Counted from the first letter of the stretch, positions 12,235 to 22,813 are shown. The stretch is DNA of 64,000 nucleotides from Eulemur rufifrons (GCF_041146395.1 NC_090995.1:13829501-13893500), one strand, 5' to 3'. Program-made: numbers and translations. Notes: a model not told the origin generated them from the sequence alone.

Positions 12235-12480
12235 TTTCGGTTAAAAGCAACCGAAAACACAGTGACGGCGGCTCACGTAAAGAGCGGTTTATTCTTTTCA
12301 CATCCAGTCCGGGCAGAGCTGGGTGCTGCTGATGTTGGTTTAGATTAAAGGCTCAACGTGATTCTAACTGATGTCTCTTTTCCTGCATGATCACAAGAGT
12401 TGTGGCAGCTTCAGATACCATGCCTGTAGTCAGGGCAAAAAGAAGACAAACATCGGAAAGGTGTTACCAGCATTTTTTCA
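12235..12480 (-). repeat. Old interspersed repeat, family not resolved
   Basis: 'acagtgacggcggctcacg', 'aagagcggtttattcttttc', 'gggcagagctgggtgctgct', 'gagttgtggcagcttcagat' resemble the reverse complement of an old mammalian LTR-like repeat. Possibly the same broad family as the 2.2-3.0 kb element. Uncertain. Confidence 0.35.
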
Positions 12481-13107
12481 TTTACATCTTTTTGTCCAGA
12501 GCTTTGACGTACAAATGTCTTTCATTGAAAGAGATGCTGGAAAATTGTTTTGTTTGTTTTCCACCGTCTATACCAGAGGCAGGCAAAGGAGAACAGAGTT
12601 GAGATGGTTTAGTTTTGCAGGAGCCAAGCTGCAGTGTCTGCGTTAGAAACTGGAGACAGAGCTCAGATGCTGATTTGGGAGCTTTGATGAGTTAATACCT
12701 GCACAGCCATTTTGTTTTTAAGCTTGAGACACTTTTTCTAAACCCTTCATCTGTGGGTTGTTCCACCCGTGGACCATGAGTAATTACTGAAATTCTGTCT
12801 ATCAATTAAAAAGGGGATTAGGAAAATTAACACAACCAGTAGCCGTGTTCCTCCGTGGTTGGGTGACTTCCTGTTCAATCTGCTATAGGTCGACCAGCCT
12901 GTCTTGTCCTCGGGCACTTACAGCTTTGACGTTGGCTTTTACACGGCATCAGAGAACTTGAGGCCCAAGAGATCGAACCAGGATCCAGTTGCGAAGGGTC
13001 GTATGTGGGTTATTTATTTTTTTTAAATACAGCAAGATGTGACTATGAAGAGTCATGATTGCTCTCTTTCTATACATTTATGTAAATCTTTGGGCTGTGC
13101 TATGAAA
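12481..13107. other. Unclassified stretch
   Basis: No gene or repeat recognised. The 91-codon ORF ending at 12646 has no recognisable domain. Confidence 0.45.
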
Positions 13108-13334
13108 CAGTGGTTGGCAAATTTTTTTCTGTCAAGTAGCACATAGTAACTATTTTAAGCTTTGTGTACATTATCACCTTTCTGTTGCAACTAATCAACT
13201 CTGCTATTAGGGAGCCACAATAGCCATGGACGATATAGAAATGAATGAGTGTGACTGTCATCCAACACAACTTTATTTACAAAAGCAGGTGGAGGGCTGG
13301 GTGTGACACGGGGGTCATAACTTGCCCACTCCTG
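13108..13334 (-). mobile_element. Nonautonomous hAT DNA transposon (TIR CAGGGGTTGGCAAAC type)
   Basis: Starts CAGTGGTTGGCAAATT and ends AACTTGCCCACTCCTG, whose reverse complement CAGGAGTGGGCAAGTT matches the start. The interior has 'actttatttacaaaagcag', the reverse of the 'tttgtaaataaagttttattgg' core of this family. About 227 bp, near full length. The 8-bp flanks have decayed. A second, shorter copy in opposite orientation is at 58.55 kb. Confidence 0.8.
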
Positions 13335-13374
13335 CTGCAGAGAAGCTCTGGAATAATTATCACAATATCACATA

Positions 13375-13590
13375 ATATTGTACAGTCTTTATTGTGTGCC
13401 AGACCCTGTTGTTCTAAGCCCGTTTCAAATACTATTCTCTTTAATTCTCATAATAATTCTCCGACATAGATGCTATTGATTCATTTCACATGTGAGAAAA
13501 TAGAAAGCTTATATTTCTAGTTCAAGGCCCTCAACTAGTGTGATCCTGGTGGGTCTTCCAGCTCGGAGTCCGGACGGACTGTGTGCTCTC
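13375..13590 (-). repeat. MIR, antisense
   Basis: 'tttattgtgtgccagaccctg', 'ttctaagcccgtttcaaata', 'ctttaattctcataataatt', 'atttcacatgtgagaaaata' follow the reverse MIR consensus in order. Confidence 0.75.
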
Positions 13591-14888
13591 TTCTAAGATG
13601 GTTTTTGTAAGTATCTTTTCAGGAACATGAGACGGTTAATAGACTGCACCAGCGCGGGGCGACTATAATCCATGTGGTGTGTTTGTGTAGAATTTGCAGA
13701 CACCTTGGTTGCAAATAAGTTGAGCCATCACTTGATGACATGCATTTCTCTAGGCAGAGACTCTTCCCACGAGGACCTGATTTAGCACACCCAGCATGCA
13801 CAGCAAACACCAAACAGTGACCAGATGCATGAAAAGTGTGCAATAAAACATGCTCCGTTCTGCCTCTCCCCGCTCGCCAAAATGTCCTCAGACGTCAGCA
13901 CTAAAGCATCCAATGATGCGGCTGTGTCCACTAGAGCTGCCTATTTGGAAGTGACCCTTAGGCTTGTGCACGATGAGCTTACTGAGGATGCCGAACAAGG
14001 GCTCCACGCAGCTGAAAATAGCAGGGGGGTCCCCAGGATGAGGCGGGGAGCGTTCGGATTGTTCCCAATCCGGCCGACTTCAGTGCAGCTACCTCTGCGC
14101 GCGTCGTTGAGATCTCTCTCATTACAATTTCAAAGGACGAGCTTGTTTGTTAATGCACATAAATTGCCTTCAATAGCCTTGGTGATGGAACACAGTAAAT
14201 ATTTCTCCGTGACACTAAAAATAGTTAAGAGCTCTAGAAAGCACTTCTCTTTCCTGTACTGCAAAGGCTTGTTTTCCCACGGCACGTAAGCCCGTGAACG
14301 TGGTCACTTATACACAGCCTCTCTGGTCGCCTCTTTTACTAGGGAGAGCTCTGGCAGGGCCTGGTCAAACCCCACTGGCCTTGGTGAGGCTGAGCCGGCC
14401 TGGGGAACTAATTGCCCCTCATGTGTGCAAGTGTGTGGGGGCTGGGGATGCCTTTGGGAAAAGCTACTGGATTGGGGACAGAAAGGGGCCTCCTGCAGCA
14501 GGCTGCCTTGTCACGTGTTGGGCTGCTGCACCTCTGCTCCTACAGCCAACAAGCGGCTCGCTCTTCCTGCACGTTTTCCAGGGCCTGCCATTCCCTGAGG
14601 GCTGCTCGTGCAAATTCCGTGTAGTGAAAGTCGTCCCTCTCCGTCTTATTTTTCGGGGAGCTCTCACCTTTGCGTGACTCCGTCGTAGCGTGAGAATAAA
14701 GGAAGGGTGCCCGGTACCCAGGGCCCCGGCAGTGTCTTCCTGTTACCGTGCTCTTGTTGGGGTCGGGGGAAGAATGGGGACTTGTGTGAAAAAGTTTCTA
14801 TGCTTGTGGTTCCAAGTCTGATTGTCTATGATAGCACTGAAAAAAATAGCTTTTTTTCCCCCCCAATTCATATTAAAGACAAGTGGAT
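13591..14888. other. Unclassified stretch, GC-rich in its second half
   Basis: No recognised repeat. The 154-codon ORF at 13825-14289 and 127-codon ORF at 14294-14677 (both +) are the longest here. Neither has a family motif, and the second overlaps a 67-codon minus ORF, so I regard them as chance. A C-rich run is at 14859-14865. Confidence 0.45.
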
Positions 14889-15071
14889 TAAAAATGGAAA
14901 ATAGGGGGGTGGGGGGCAAGGGCAATATACGTAACCTAAACTTCTGTACCCCCACAATATGCTGAAATAATAATAAAAAAACAAAATTAAAAAAAAAAAG
15001 AACAAAATCCATAGGGCGATCCCAGTTACGATAGCTGCAATAAATAAATAAATAAATAAAAATGGAAAATA
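14889..15071 (+). mobile_element. Short composite L1 insertion with exact 15-bp target-site duplication
   Basis: TAAAAATGGAAAATA flanks the insert exactly (14889-14903 and 15057-15071). The insert has two parts. First, a strepsirrhine L1 3' UTR end (14904-14999: G-run, 'ggcaatatacgtaacctaaac', 'gtacccccacaatatgctg', A-rich tail). Then a ~40-bp scrap 'gcgatcccagttacgatagctgc' resembling L1 ORF2 ('atcccatttacaatagctgc'), ending in (AATA)n at 15041-15060. The target reads TTTTT/AAT on the bottom strand, an L1 endonuclease site. The ORF2-like piece downstream of the 3' UTR is out of natural order. Confidence 0.8.
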
Positions 15072-16009
15072 AAGATCAACAGCCCAGGACAAAGTCCACA
15101 GATATTCAGAAGGGACAGCCTTCAGATCACTCCATAGCTCCAGAATTCTAGTGCGTTGCTATCTTTCCTAATATTTTCAGAAAAATAAAATAAGTTGTCC
15201 AGGAAGAATGAGGTTCGGTTGATTCTGCCATTTTGTTTTCTCATAGCCTCTCCCAAAGACTTTCATATTTTGGTAACCTCATGGAGAAAACGTAGGAGAT
15301 ATTGCTAATGTCTTTCCCTAACATTTGATGAAGTTTTCATTGTGTGGATAAATCTCCTTTTTGCGAGGCTGAAGCAGGGAGAGGGTTTCCAGGCTTGGCA
15401 GTTCTGAGGGTGGCTCTTGCCACTGTCATTGCCGTGTCCGCGGCCAGGGACTGCCCTCAACTTGGCTGCTTAGAGGGCAAAGTGGGCTCTTGCCAGGGGG
15501 CTGCTGTTTGGCCGGGCAGGAGGGAGAAGAGCTGCCAGCCTGTCGCCCCCTGGCAGAGAGCGGGTGGCCGCAAGGGACACAGGAGCTACACTGCCATTTC
15601 CGAGCAGACCCTTCTGGAAGCTCTTCCCTGGCGCCGAATCCGCAGGGATGAATAAAATGGCACAGACTTTCAAATCTTTTGTAAAAACAAGCCTACTCTC
15701 CATACCTTCACCAATAAGATAAATTTATTGCTCTGATTGCTAAGGAAAAGACATCCACGTAATTATTTTTTTATTTTCCGGTAAATGTTGAAAACACTCT
15801 ACGGTGTGTTTTTAGTTGCTAAACTTTGTATAATGTTACATGAAGGACTTAGTAAGTAGCTCGCTGAAAATGGGTTCCTCTGGCACGATTGAGAGGAATG
15901 CAAATGAGGATGCCCCTTGGAAAGGGGAAAGGACGGGGCATGTTGGGTCCTAGTGCGCAGGGTGACGTGTTTACCTGGCAATTCGGTTAAGAGCGTGTGA
16001 GCTAAAGTC
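15072..16009. other. Unclassified stretch
   Basis: No gene or recognised repeat. 15340-15660 is GC-rich and carries a 103-codon plus-strand ORF without domain features. Confidence 0.45.
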
Positions 16010-16414
16010 TTCCTTCATCCCATATGTTATAAGTGAAGTATCCCAAGAATGGAAAAATAAGCACCACATATACTCACCAGCAAACTGGTTTCCCTGAGTG
16101 CACATTTGGGAATAACACCAATTGGGTATCAGACAGAGGTTGGGGCTGGGTGGAAGGGATGGGTGTATACCTACTTGATGAGTGCGATGCACACTGCCTG
16201 GGGAATGGACACGCTTGAAGTTCTGACTGGGGGCGATGGGGTGGGGGGAGGGGAGGGGTGCACACCTACATGATGAGTGTGATGTGCACTGTCTAGGGAA
16301 TGGACACAACTGAAGCTCAGACTCGGGGGGATGGGGAGGCATGGGCAATGTATATAGCCTGATCTTTTGTACCCCCATAATGAGCTGAAAAACAAACAAA
16401 CAAACAAACAAAAA
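16010..16414 (+). mobile_element. Strepsirrhine L1 3' end with tandemly duplicated UTR unit
   Basis: 'aagtgaagtatcccaagaat' and 'agcaccacatatactcacca' are the ORF2/3' UTR boundary. 'gtacccccataatgagctga' is the L1 terminus. The tail is (AAAC)n at 16388-16414 rather than pure A. Two 84-bp units lie head to tail at 16158-16241 and 16253-16336. Each has 'cct' then 'gatgagtg(c/t)gatg' and 'gggaatggacac' and ends in GATGGGG. They are about four-fifths identical. The minus-strand ORF of 146 codons over this region is an artefact of the repeat. Confidence 0.85.
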
Positions 16415-17565
16415 TATGGTTACAATGTTGCTCTTTCTAACTTCATCTAAACAGAGTGGTTAAGGAGCAGGTCAGGGAAACACTAGCCAAAAGGTAACGT
16501 TTGCTCTCGGTAAAGAAGAACAGAATCCACGGGAGAGTGGGAGGGGGTAGCAGAGGAAAGGTGCTAAGTGTGGCACTGGGCACAGCCAGGCCCAGAGACA
16601 TGGGAACAATGTCGCGAGGCGGCTCAGTGCAGAGGCCTTTGGTTGACGTTGGAAAGAACAGTCTCAGGAAGGCGGGTAAAGGACTGGGGGAGTTTTAAGT
16701 GAGCGGAAAAATGCGTTTGTGGTGAAGAAGTAGAGATGGTGCCCGTGGATTATTCTGTCTAGGGGTTGGTCAGAAGAAGAGGGGCGAGCTAGAGAATTGG
16801 CTAGAGGGAGACACTGAAGGAAGGAAGGAATTTTCTCATTAATTAGAAAGCAATGAGAAAATCTATAGGTTGAGAGGAAGGAGCTATTGAAAACGAAGGT
16901 TGAAATGCAGGAAGAAAATGCATGGGGAAGCCCTAAAGAATATGGAAACAGATAAAACTGACGCTCAGGAAGGGAATGTTCTCAGTGGTGACAGGGATGA
17001 GGTTGGAAGAAGCAGAAGTATGGGTAAATTTGGCAATGATGAAGAGGAGGAGGAAGTTGGGGAGATTCATGCCGGATCACCTCTTTTTTTCTGTGATGTC
17101 AGAGGCAGCCTCATCTCCTGAGAGCAACAAAGAGGGGTTGGAATAAGGGATTCTAAGAGATGAAATATTGAAATAGCCCCTTTGTGAAATGCAAGAGAAA
17201 GTTCACCAGCTCGGGCCAAGGAATTGCTGGCTGGTCTAGCGGAGCTTGGAAACCACAAACCTTTAGTGTGGTTCCACTTGATGTGATAGTGTCAGCTTTT
17301 GCAAAGATGATCCATGGTCTGGGTAGAGTAACATAGAAAGCAGATGGAGTATATGGGTGAATGAATTTGAAAAACAGGTGCAAGAAAAATGTTAAGTGGT
17401 TGAAGAAGGAGTTAAAGACTCCAGCCTGTGAGGAGACGGAAGAAGGAAATGACGCTGGGAGAAGAAAAGTGAGAAAGGAAGCCGTTTGAAATCTGAATGA
17501 AATCTAAACGCAAAGCATTCAGAGTTAGGGATTTGAGAGCTGCTGGGATAGCATTTTGTGGTCAC
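16415..17565. repeat. Purine-rich stretch, possibly an old diverged repeat
   Basis: Strongly A/G-rich on the plus strand with GGAAG and GAAGAAG words throughout. Its tone resembles antisense old L2-like or LTR-internal sequence, but I cannot match a consensus. No coding potential recognised. Confidence 0.3.
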
Positions 17566-17768
17566 TAAAATTTTGGAGCCAGACGTGGTAGCTCATGCCT
17601 GCATGTAGTCCCAGCTACTCAGGAGGCTGAGCTGGGAGGACTGTTTGGGCCCAGGAGTTTGAGGCTGCAGTGAGCTCTGATGGCACCACTGCACTCCAGC
17701 CAGGGAGACAGAGAAAGGCCCTATTTTGGGAGGGGAGGGGGGCAGGGAAAGGAAGTAAAATTTTGGAG
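17566..17768 (+). mobile_element. Free left Alu monomer (FLAM-like) with target-site duplication
   Basis: 'gtagtcccagctactcagga', 'ggctgcagtgagctctgatg', 'ccactgcactccagcc' is a single 7SL-derived monomer. TAAAATTTTGGAG flanks it exactly (17566-17578, 17756-17768). The tail between monomer and duplication is GGGAGGGG-type rather than poly-A, so the A-tail has been overwritten or mutated. Confidence 0.85.
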
Positions 17769-17867
17769 TTTAAGAGTTTGGAGATGGAGCAGGACCAGGT
17801 GCAGAAAAGATCATGGTCAAGAGAAGGGATTATTCCAGAAAAATGTGGTTAAAAAGTCATGCAAGTT

Positions 17868-18110
17868 TTTTTTTTTTTTTTTTTTTTAAAGACAAATGCC
17901 ATTTTTATTAAAATTATGATTTACTATGAAAAATAAGATGAAATCTCTGTGAGGAGTGACCAGCCAGGGCTGGGTTGCAGATTTGTTTTAATGATGGTTA
18001 ATTATGAAAAAATGTACCCATAGGAAAGAGTGTTTGCTTATTCATTCATTCATTTATTTTTGTGCATGCTCACTTAAATAAATGGAATGGACAGCCTGGG
18101 TTTTTTCATT
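17868..18110 (-). pseudogene. Retrocopy-like 3' UTR end (AATAAA then A-tract)
   Basis: A T-run of about 19 (17868-17887) is followed on the plus strand by 'aaagacaaatgccatttttatt'. Read on the minus strand this is AATAAAAATGGCATTTGTCTTT then poly-A, a correctly spaced polyadenylation signal and tail. The upstream sequence is A/T-rich and UTR-like, with no ORF and no recognised gene. No target-site duplication was found. A truncated LINE of unknown family is an alternative. The left (5') extent is a guess. Confidence 0.3.
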
Positions 18111-18399
18111 TTTAATGTCAAATCTCTAGGAGCTGGAGAAAAAGCAACACAGATGTGACAACTACTCTAAGTAATGACTTCTCCCTCGATGCCACCAAAT
18201 TGCAAATGAGTCATGATGGTCTCATGATTATTCTTTTAATAAAAACATGACATTAAGATATTCCTGGCAACAAAGTCAACTTGCATTTGCTGATTCACTA
18301 GGCCTTTCGTTAACCTTTCCATGCATGTCATAGGATCCATTTTCTGTTCATCAAAGCTTTATATTTCAATCCTTCACAAATGTCATAAATGGGAGGGGT

Positions 18400-18420
18400 T
18401 GTGTGTGTGTGTGTGTGTGT
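18400..18420. repeat. (GT)n microsatellite
   Basis: About ten GT units, followed by an interrupted ATGTGTAT. Confidence 0.95.
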
Positions 18421-18640
18421 ATGTGTATCAAATGAGCTTAGAGAGTTTTCCTTTCCCACACAGAGGGAAGAGAGTGGGAGTCTCTATCTTCTAGTTCTAT
18501 AAGGACCAAAGCTACTAAAAGCAAGATTGATGATTGGAACAAATAGACATCTTCCATCACAATTGTCGAGGAAAGGTTTAAAATCTCCATAAAGTTTTCT
18601 CAGTGAAATTCTGTTACCTGACTAGCTTAGATTTAGTTTT
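18421..18640. other. Unclassified stretch
   Basis: No feature recognised. Confidence 0.4.
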
Positions 18641-19023
18641 TGTCTTAGTCCATTTTGTGATGCTATAATAGAATACCTGAGATGGGTCATTTATGAAGAA
18701 CAGAAGTTTATTTCTCACAGCTCTGGAGGCTAAGAAGTCCAAGATCAGGGTGCCAGCAGGTTAGGGCCTGGTCTCTCTGCTTCCAAGATGGCGCCTTGAA
18801 TGTCACATCCTCCAGAGGGGAGGAAAGGAACACCATGTCCTTGCATGGCAGGAGAGGGGGATCCTACTCCTGCAATCCCTTTTTATAGTGTCATTAATCC
18901 ATTAATGAAGGCAGAGCTCTCATGACTTCAACGCCTGCCTTTGGATCCCACCTCCCTACACTGTTGTGTTGGGGACCGAGTTTCCAACGTATGAATTTTG
19001 GCGGACACATTCAAACTATAGCA
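18641..19023 (-). mobile_element. MLT1/MST-type MaLR LTR, antisense
   Basis: 'tgtcttagtccattttgtga', 'tgctataatagaatacctga', 'ggtcatttatgaagaacag', 'ttatttctcacagctctgga', 'tccaagatcagggtgccagc', 'cttccaagatggcgcc', ending 'gcggacacattcaaactatagca'. This is the full reverse orientation of a MaLR LTR, terminating in the reversed TG...CA ends. Confidence 0.85.
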
Positions 19024-19744
19024 GCCTTTATGTTTTTCCTTATTTCCTATTTGCTTGCTTTGAGAGCAAAGTTGATAGAGACATAGAAAAGAGGTAAGAC
19101 AACTTAACAAAATATGGAAGTTAAAAAAGTCTATAAGGCTGATCTATTTGGTTTCTAAGGCTCAATTCTTCCACTTTTAAGTGATTTGTTAAGCATATCA
19201 GGTCTTAGGCTGTGTGTGCCCTGGGAATTGCCCATCCAGAGCATTACCGATTATTTACAGTATAGTTTTATTTCCTCATGGCTGTGTCTTAAACTGATGC
19301 CTAGGAAAAGCCACAGCAAATTGACCAGAGCATGGCTTGTATTGGCTGGTGAGGAATTGAGCCTGCCAGGGTGCTATGAAACACGTGTTTTTCCAACTTG
19401 GCTTAAAAGAGATGGAAAATAGCCTGCTATTGTTTTCTTCTGCCTGGTTTCGTGTTCTACGTTGCCAATGGTGCTGCTGTCAGAAAGTTAATCGTGCTGG
19501 TCTAGATCAAAGAGTTTGGTCAACAGTGTGCACAGAATAAACACTGGAAAGCCACTGGCGCGTGATTGGACGGAGCTGGCCGTGGGTTGGGGCAGCGAGC
19601 AAGCTTGTGCGACTGGCCGGGGGCTGCCAAGGGGGCAGGGTGGCCCGGCACGGTCCCTGCAAGCTGTGTGGAGCTCTCCTCCTTCCGCCTCCCCTGGGTG
19701 TCTTGGGAGCTGGAATCTTTTCCAGTGGATTCATCTTCCATATG
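19024..19744. other. Unclassified stretch between two opposed LTRs
   Basis: GC rises from 19540. Overlapping ORFs on both strands (up to 133 codons at 19516-19917 +) run into the neighbouring LTR and have no domain. Whether any of this is MaLR internal sequence cannot be judged. Confidence 0.4.
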
Positions 19745-20101
19745 GCCGTTGCCATGGTCTGAATGTTTGTTTCCTCCCCAAATTCTGTGTTGGAATCTTA
19801 AGCACCAAGGTGATGGTATTGGAGGGTGAGGCCTTTGGGAGGGGATTCCACCCCCATGAATGGGAGCTGTGCTTTTATACAGGGGACCCTGGAGAGCTTG
19901 CTAGTCCTACCAAGTGAGGACAGAGTGAGACGGTGTCATCTGTGAACCAGGAGATGGGCCCTGTCCAGACACTAAATCTGCCTGTGCCTTGGTTTTAGAC
20001 CTCACAGTATCCAGAACCGTGAGAAATAAATTTCTGTTGTGTGTACGGTGCCCAGTTTATGGTACTTTGTTATAGCAGGCTGGACAGAGTAAGACAGCTG
20101 T
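19745..20101 (+). mobile_element. MLT1-type MaLR LTR, sense
   Basis: Starts 'tgccatggtctgaatgtttg' (19750), then 'caccaaggtgatggtattgg', 'aggcctttgggaggggatt', 'ctagtcctaccaagtgagga', 'gtgagaaataaatttctgtt', 'ggtactttgttatagcagg', ending 'gtaagaca' (20096). The 5-bp flanks are GCCGT and GCTGT, a duplication differing by one C-to-T at a CpG. It carries its own AATAAA at about 20025. Confidence 0.85.
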
Positions 20102-21607
20102 ACCCTGCAGTTGGCTGCTGCTACTCTCACCCCAGCCCAGACCACGGTTCAGTATCAAAGCATTTGGATCTGGTCTCAGCCAACAACATGGATTCTCTAA
20201 CCTCCAGTACCTGATCTCATCTGGTCCGATCCCTGTCAAAATGATGGTTGCAAGAACTAATCATGAAGGGGCGTTTGCAGGTGTTATAGTCTGTGCACTC
20301 TTCCAGATATAAGAACTTTTTTCCTTGGATTAAGAAGACCATCAGAGAACTGTCTCTCTCGATCCTTATCAAAGTGCTGTAGCTGAATTGCACCTTAGAA
20401 TTTGAACTGCTCTTGGTTCATAGTGCAGGTTTTCCTAATCCACAGCTGAGCATCCTTTGTGAGTGATCTGACTACGGAATGTGTTTGAGGACCTTGCCTA
20501 CCACACGCTGCAATGACCCCTTCGTGAGATCCCACAACACACATTGCTCTGGTGTCTAAGTACCCAGAAAAACCGTGTTACTGCTGGGAGGTTGGTTTGT
20601 CTTCCTCTTACGGACGTGAGGCATCTTGTAGCATTGTGTCTTTCCCTCTTTGCTTTAGCCATCAGGAAGTTAGAGCTAGATTTAAGACCTAGCTCTAAAA
20701 AGTATAATGCTAATTTACCCTTTATTCTGTCCCCATCCTCTTTAACTTTTACACCATCCCCTTTAAGGATTATATACCCTTTTGTGATCCGTGTATTAAG
20801 AACTAAATAAAAGTCTCTCTAATGCAAAGGAATTATAATACAAAGTCTCAAGGCTTTGCAAGCTAGATAGTGAAAATGCAGCTACTGATGCTCAAAGGAA
20901 ATGAAAGTCATGAGCTCAGGGCTGGGGAGCCCCTGAGTGGAACTGGCTTAAAAGTACATGTACATGGCAAAAATGTCAGCTGTGCAGCTTTGTGGCATTT
21001 ATTTTAAGCCAAAAAGACATGGCTAGAATCAGCGTTCCCTGGGGGGCATGCTATAGAACGTTAGTGCTTTGTGAAGGATTCTATGGTCAAATACATTGGG
21101 GACATTCAAGGAGTGTGTGTAGCTTTTTTCAGACCTGAATGCAGGATTTCTAGAAGTTCTTAGCATGCATTAATCGTGACTCTGCAGGAGGCAGACTCTG
21201 TGGGGCAGGGTTTCCAAATTTATGTGACCATTTCTATCTCACGGAGCATTTCCAAGAGCTCATTTTCTTTGAGAAATGCTGACTAATGCCATTATAATTA
21301 TCGTTACTAGAAAGGTCTCTCTGTTTCCTCTTCAAAAATATACAAGACAAAGGCTTAGGTATTTATGGCTAGTCTTCTTAATTTTTTATTTTAAAATTTA
21401 AAGTGACAATGCACTAGGAACAAAAGCAATAAAAATCTTTAGAAGCCACGTGTGGTGTCTGGTGGATTTATTTAATGGAGTCTTTTATACATAGATTATT
21501 TCTTCTTGATGTAATGGTTAAAGTTCTTAACTGTAGGATAACGTGATGTTGAGGAGGGATCCTTGCCCACATGCTGATTTGATGACAGTCGCACTTTGGG
21601 AAGGCGC
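20102..21607. other. Unclassified stretch
   Basis: No gene recognised. 20530-20820 ends in 'aactaaataaaagtctctct', a polyadenylation-like motif, and could be the end of an old LTR. The 88-codon ORF there is unremarkable. Confidence 0.4.
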
Positions 21608-21925
21608 GATAGTAAAGTGATTGGAATCCGAAATCAGACGTGACTTCAGTTTATGGCTCTGTCACTTACTCGATTTGTGATTTAATGGATATGTGACCAC
21701 CTACCAGATATATGATCTTGGGAAAGTTTCTTAAATTCCGTAAGCCTTAGTTTCCTTTTCTGTAACTTGGGGAATACAATATACCTAACGCATAGAGTTG
21801 TGGGGATTAAATGAATTTATATATACACCTGTCATCTATAGGAGCGTGTGTGTATATCTATGTGTATACTGCTTGGCACAGTGAGTGACTTTCATATAGT
21901 AAGTACCCGATAAATTGTAACTATT
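21608..21925 (+). repeat. MIR, sense
   Basis: 'tatggctctgtcacttactc', 'gatcttgggaaagtttctta', 'gccttagtttccttttctgt', 'gttgtggggattaaatgaat', 'gcttggcacagtgagtg' run in MIR order. An internal stretch around 21835-21865 is expanded with a TATATCTATGTG run. Confidence 0.8.
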
Positions 21926-21935
21926 GTAATTTTTG

Positions 21936-22510
21936 TTTATTCAGCAAACATTTATTGAGCAGCTGCTAGGCCAAGGGTTCTGTGCTGTATGTGCAGATGT
22001 GAATAAGAAGGAGTCATTGTCTTGTCCTCGGAGAGTATGTAGTCAAGTGGACAAATAACAGACGGTTACGTAAATGTATAAAGTGGAGTATTTATGGATC
22101 AGTAATAAATATAAGTGCACAAATAGTGCAGTCACGGAAGAGAGGATTGTTAGTTTTGGGGGGACCAGGTGGGGAGGTGGCTTGCATGAGGATGCACAGG
22201 GGATGCTACGTTGGAGATAAGTTTGAAAAGGCGATTTAGGTGTTTTCCCAGGGAGAGGGCAGTGAGGCCAGGGGTGCTGGCGAGAGATTCATGAGCATGA
22301 ACAAAAAGGCAGAATACATTCAGCAAGCTGCAGGCAGCTCAGAAGAGCCGCAGATGGCACATGTGGTCAGAGGTGTGATGAGAACAAGGGGGCAGAGGCT
22401 GGCAGTGGCTAGATCACGGAGGGTCTCAAATCCCAAAGTGAAGCGTTTGCACATTATACGCTAAGTGGTGGAGAGCCACTGAGGGCTGCAAGCGGTGGAG
22501 TGACCACATC
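21936..22510 (-). repeat. L2 LINE 3' region, antisense
   Basis: 'attcagcaaacatttattgag' begins the reversed L2 tail. Further in, 'gggagagggcagtgaggcc', 'tctcaaatcccaaagtgaag' and 'gagccactgagggctgcaag' match the reversed L2 interior. Ends vaguely near 'ggtggagtgacc'. Confidence 0.7.
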
Positions 22511-22718
22511 AGTACTTCGCCAAGTGTGGCCCGAGTGCTTGCTGTGTTAGTGGCACCTCTTGTTACCAAAAAGGAAAACAAACCACCTCATACTCTTCCT
22601 ATATTCCCTGTCTTAATGCATCATACCACATTCAGTGCAACAGGGAACATGTTTATCTGGTATTAAGCTGCGTGTGGCGGTGGGAAGGGGGAGGCTGAGA
22701 CAGAGAGAGAGGCCTCCG
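22511..22718. other. Unclassified stretch
   Basis: No feature recognised; GA-rich towards the right. Confidence 0.4.
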
Positions 22719-22813
22719 GAATACACTCCTGGAGAGGAACAAAGGTGTCCTGGAAGAGCTGGCAGAGGGAGTTGACAAGAAACTCACCATTTTTTTCTTA
22801 AAAGTCCGTCCCA
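22719..22813. repeat. First copy of an unidentified ~95-bp duplicated sequence
   Basis: 'acactcctggagagg', 'ctggcagagggagttgacaa', 'gaaactcacc' and 'tttcttaaaag' recur in the same order and orientation at 24018-24113. Identity by eye is a little over 80 percent. I know no repeat family with this sequence. Confidence 0.7.

Noticed and set aside
13375..13590. tRNA-like sequence in MIR copies
   Set aside because: MIRs derive from tRNA; none here keeps a foldable tRNA with intact A and B boxes.
16158..16336. CRISPR-like direct repeats
   Set aside because: Only two units, inside an L1 in a primate genome.
15971..16411. 146-codon minus frame with repeated motifs
   Set aside because: It is the antisense of a tandemly duplicated L1 3' UTR.
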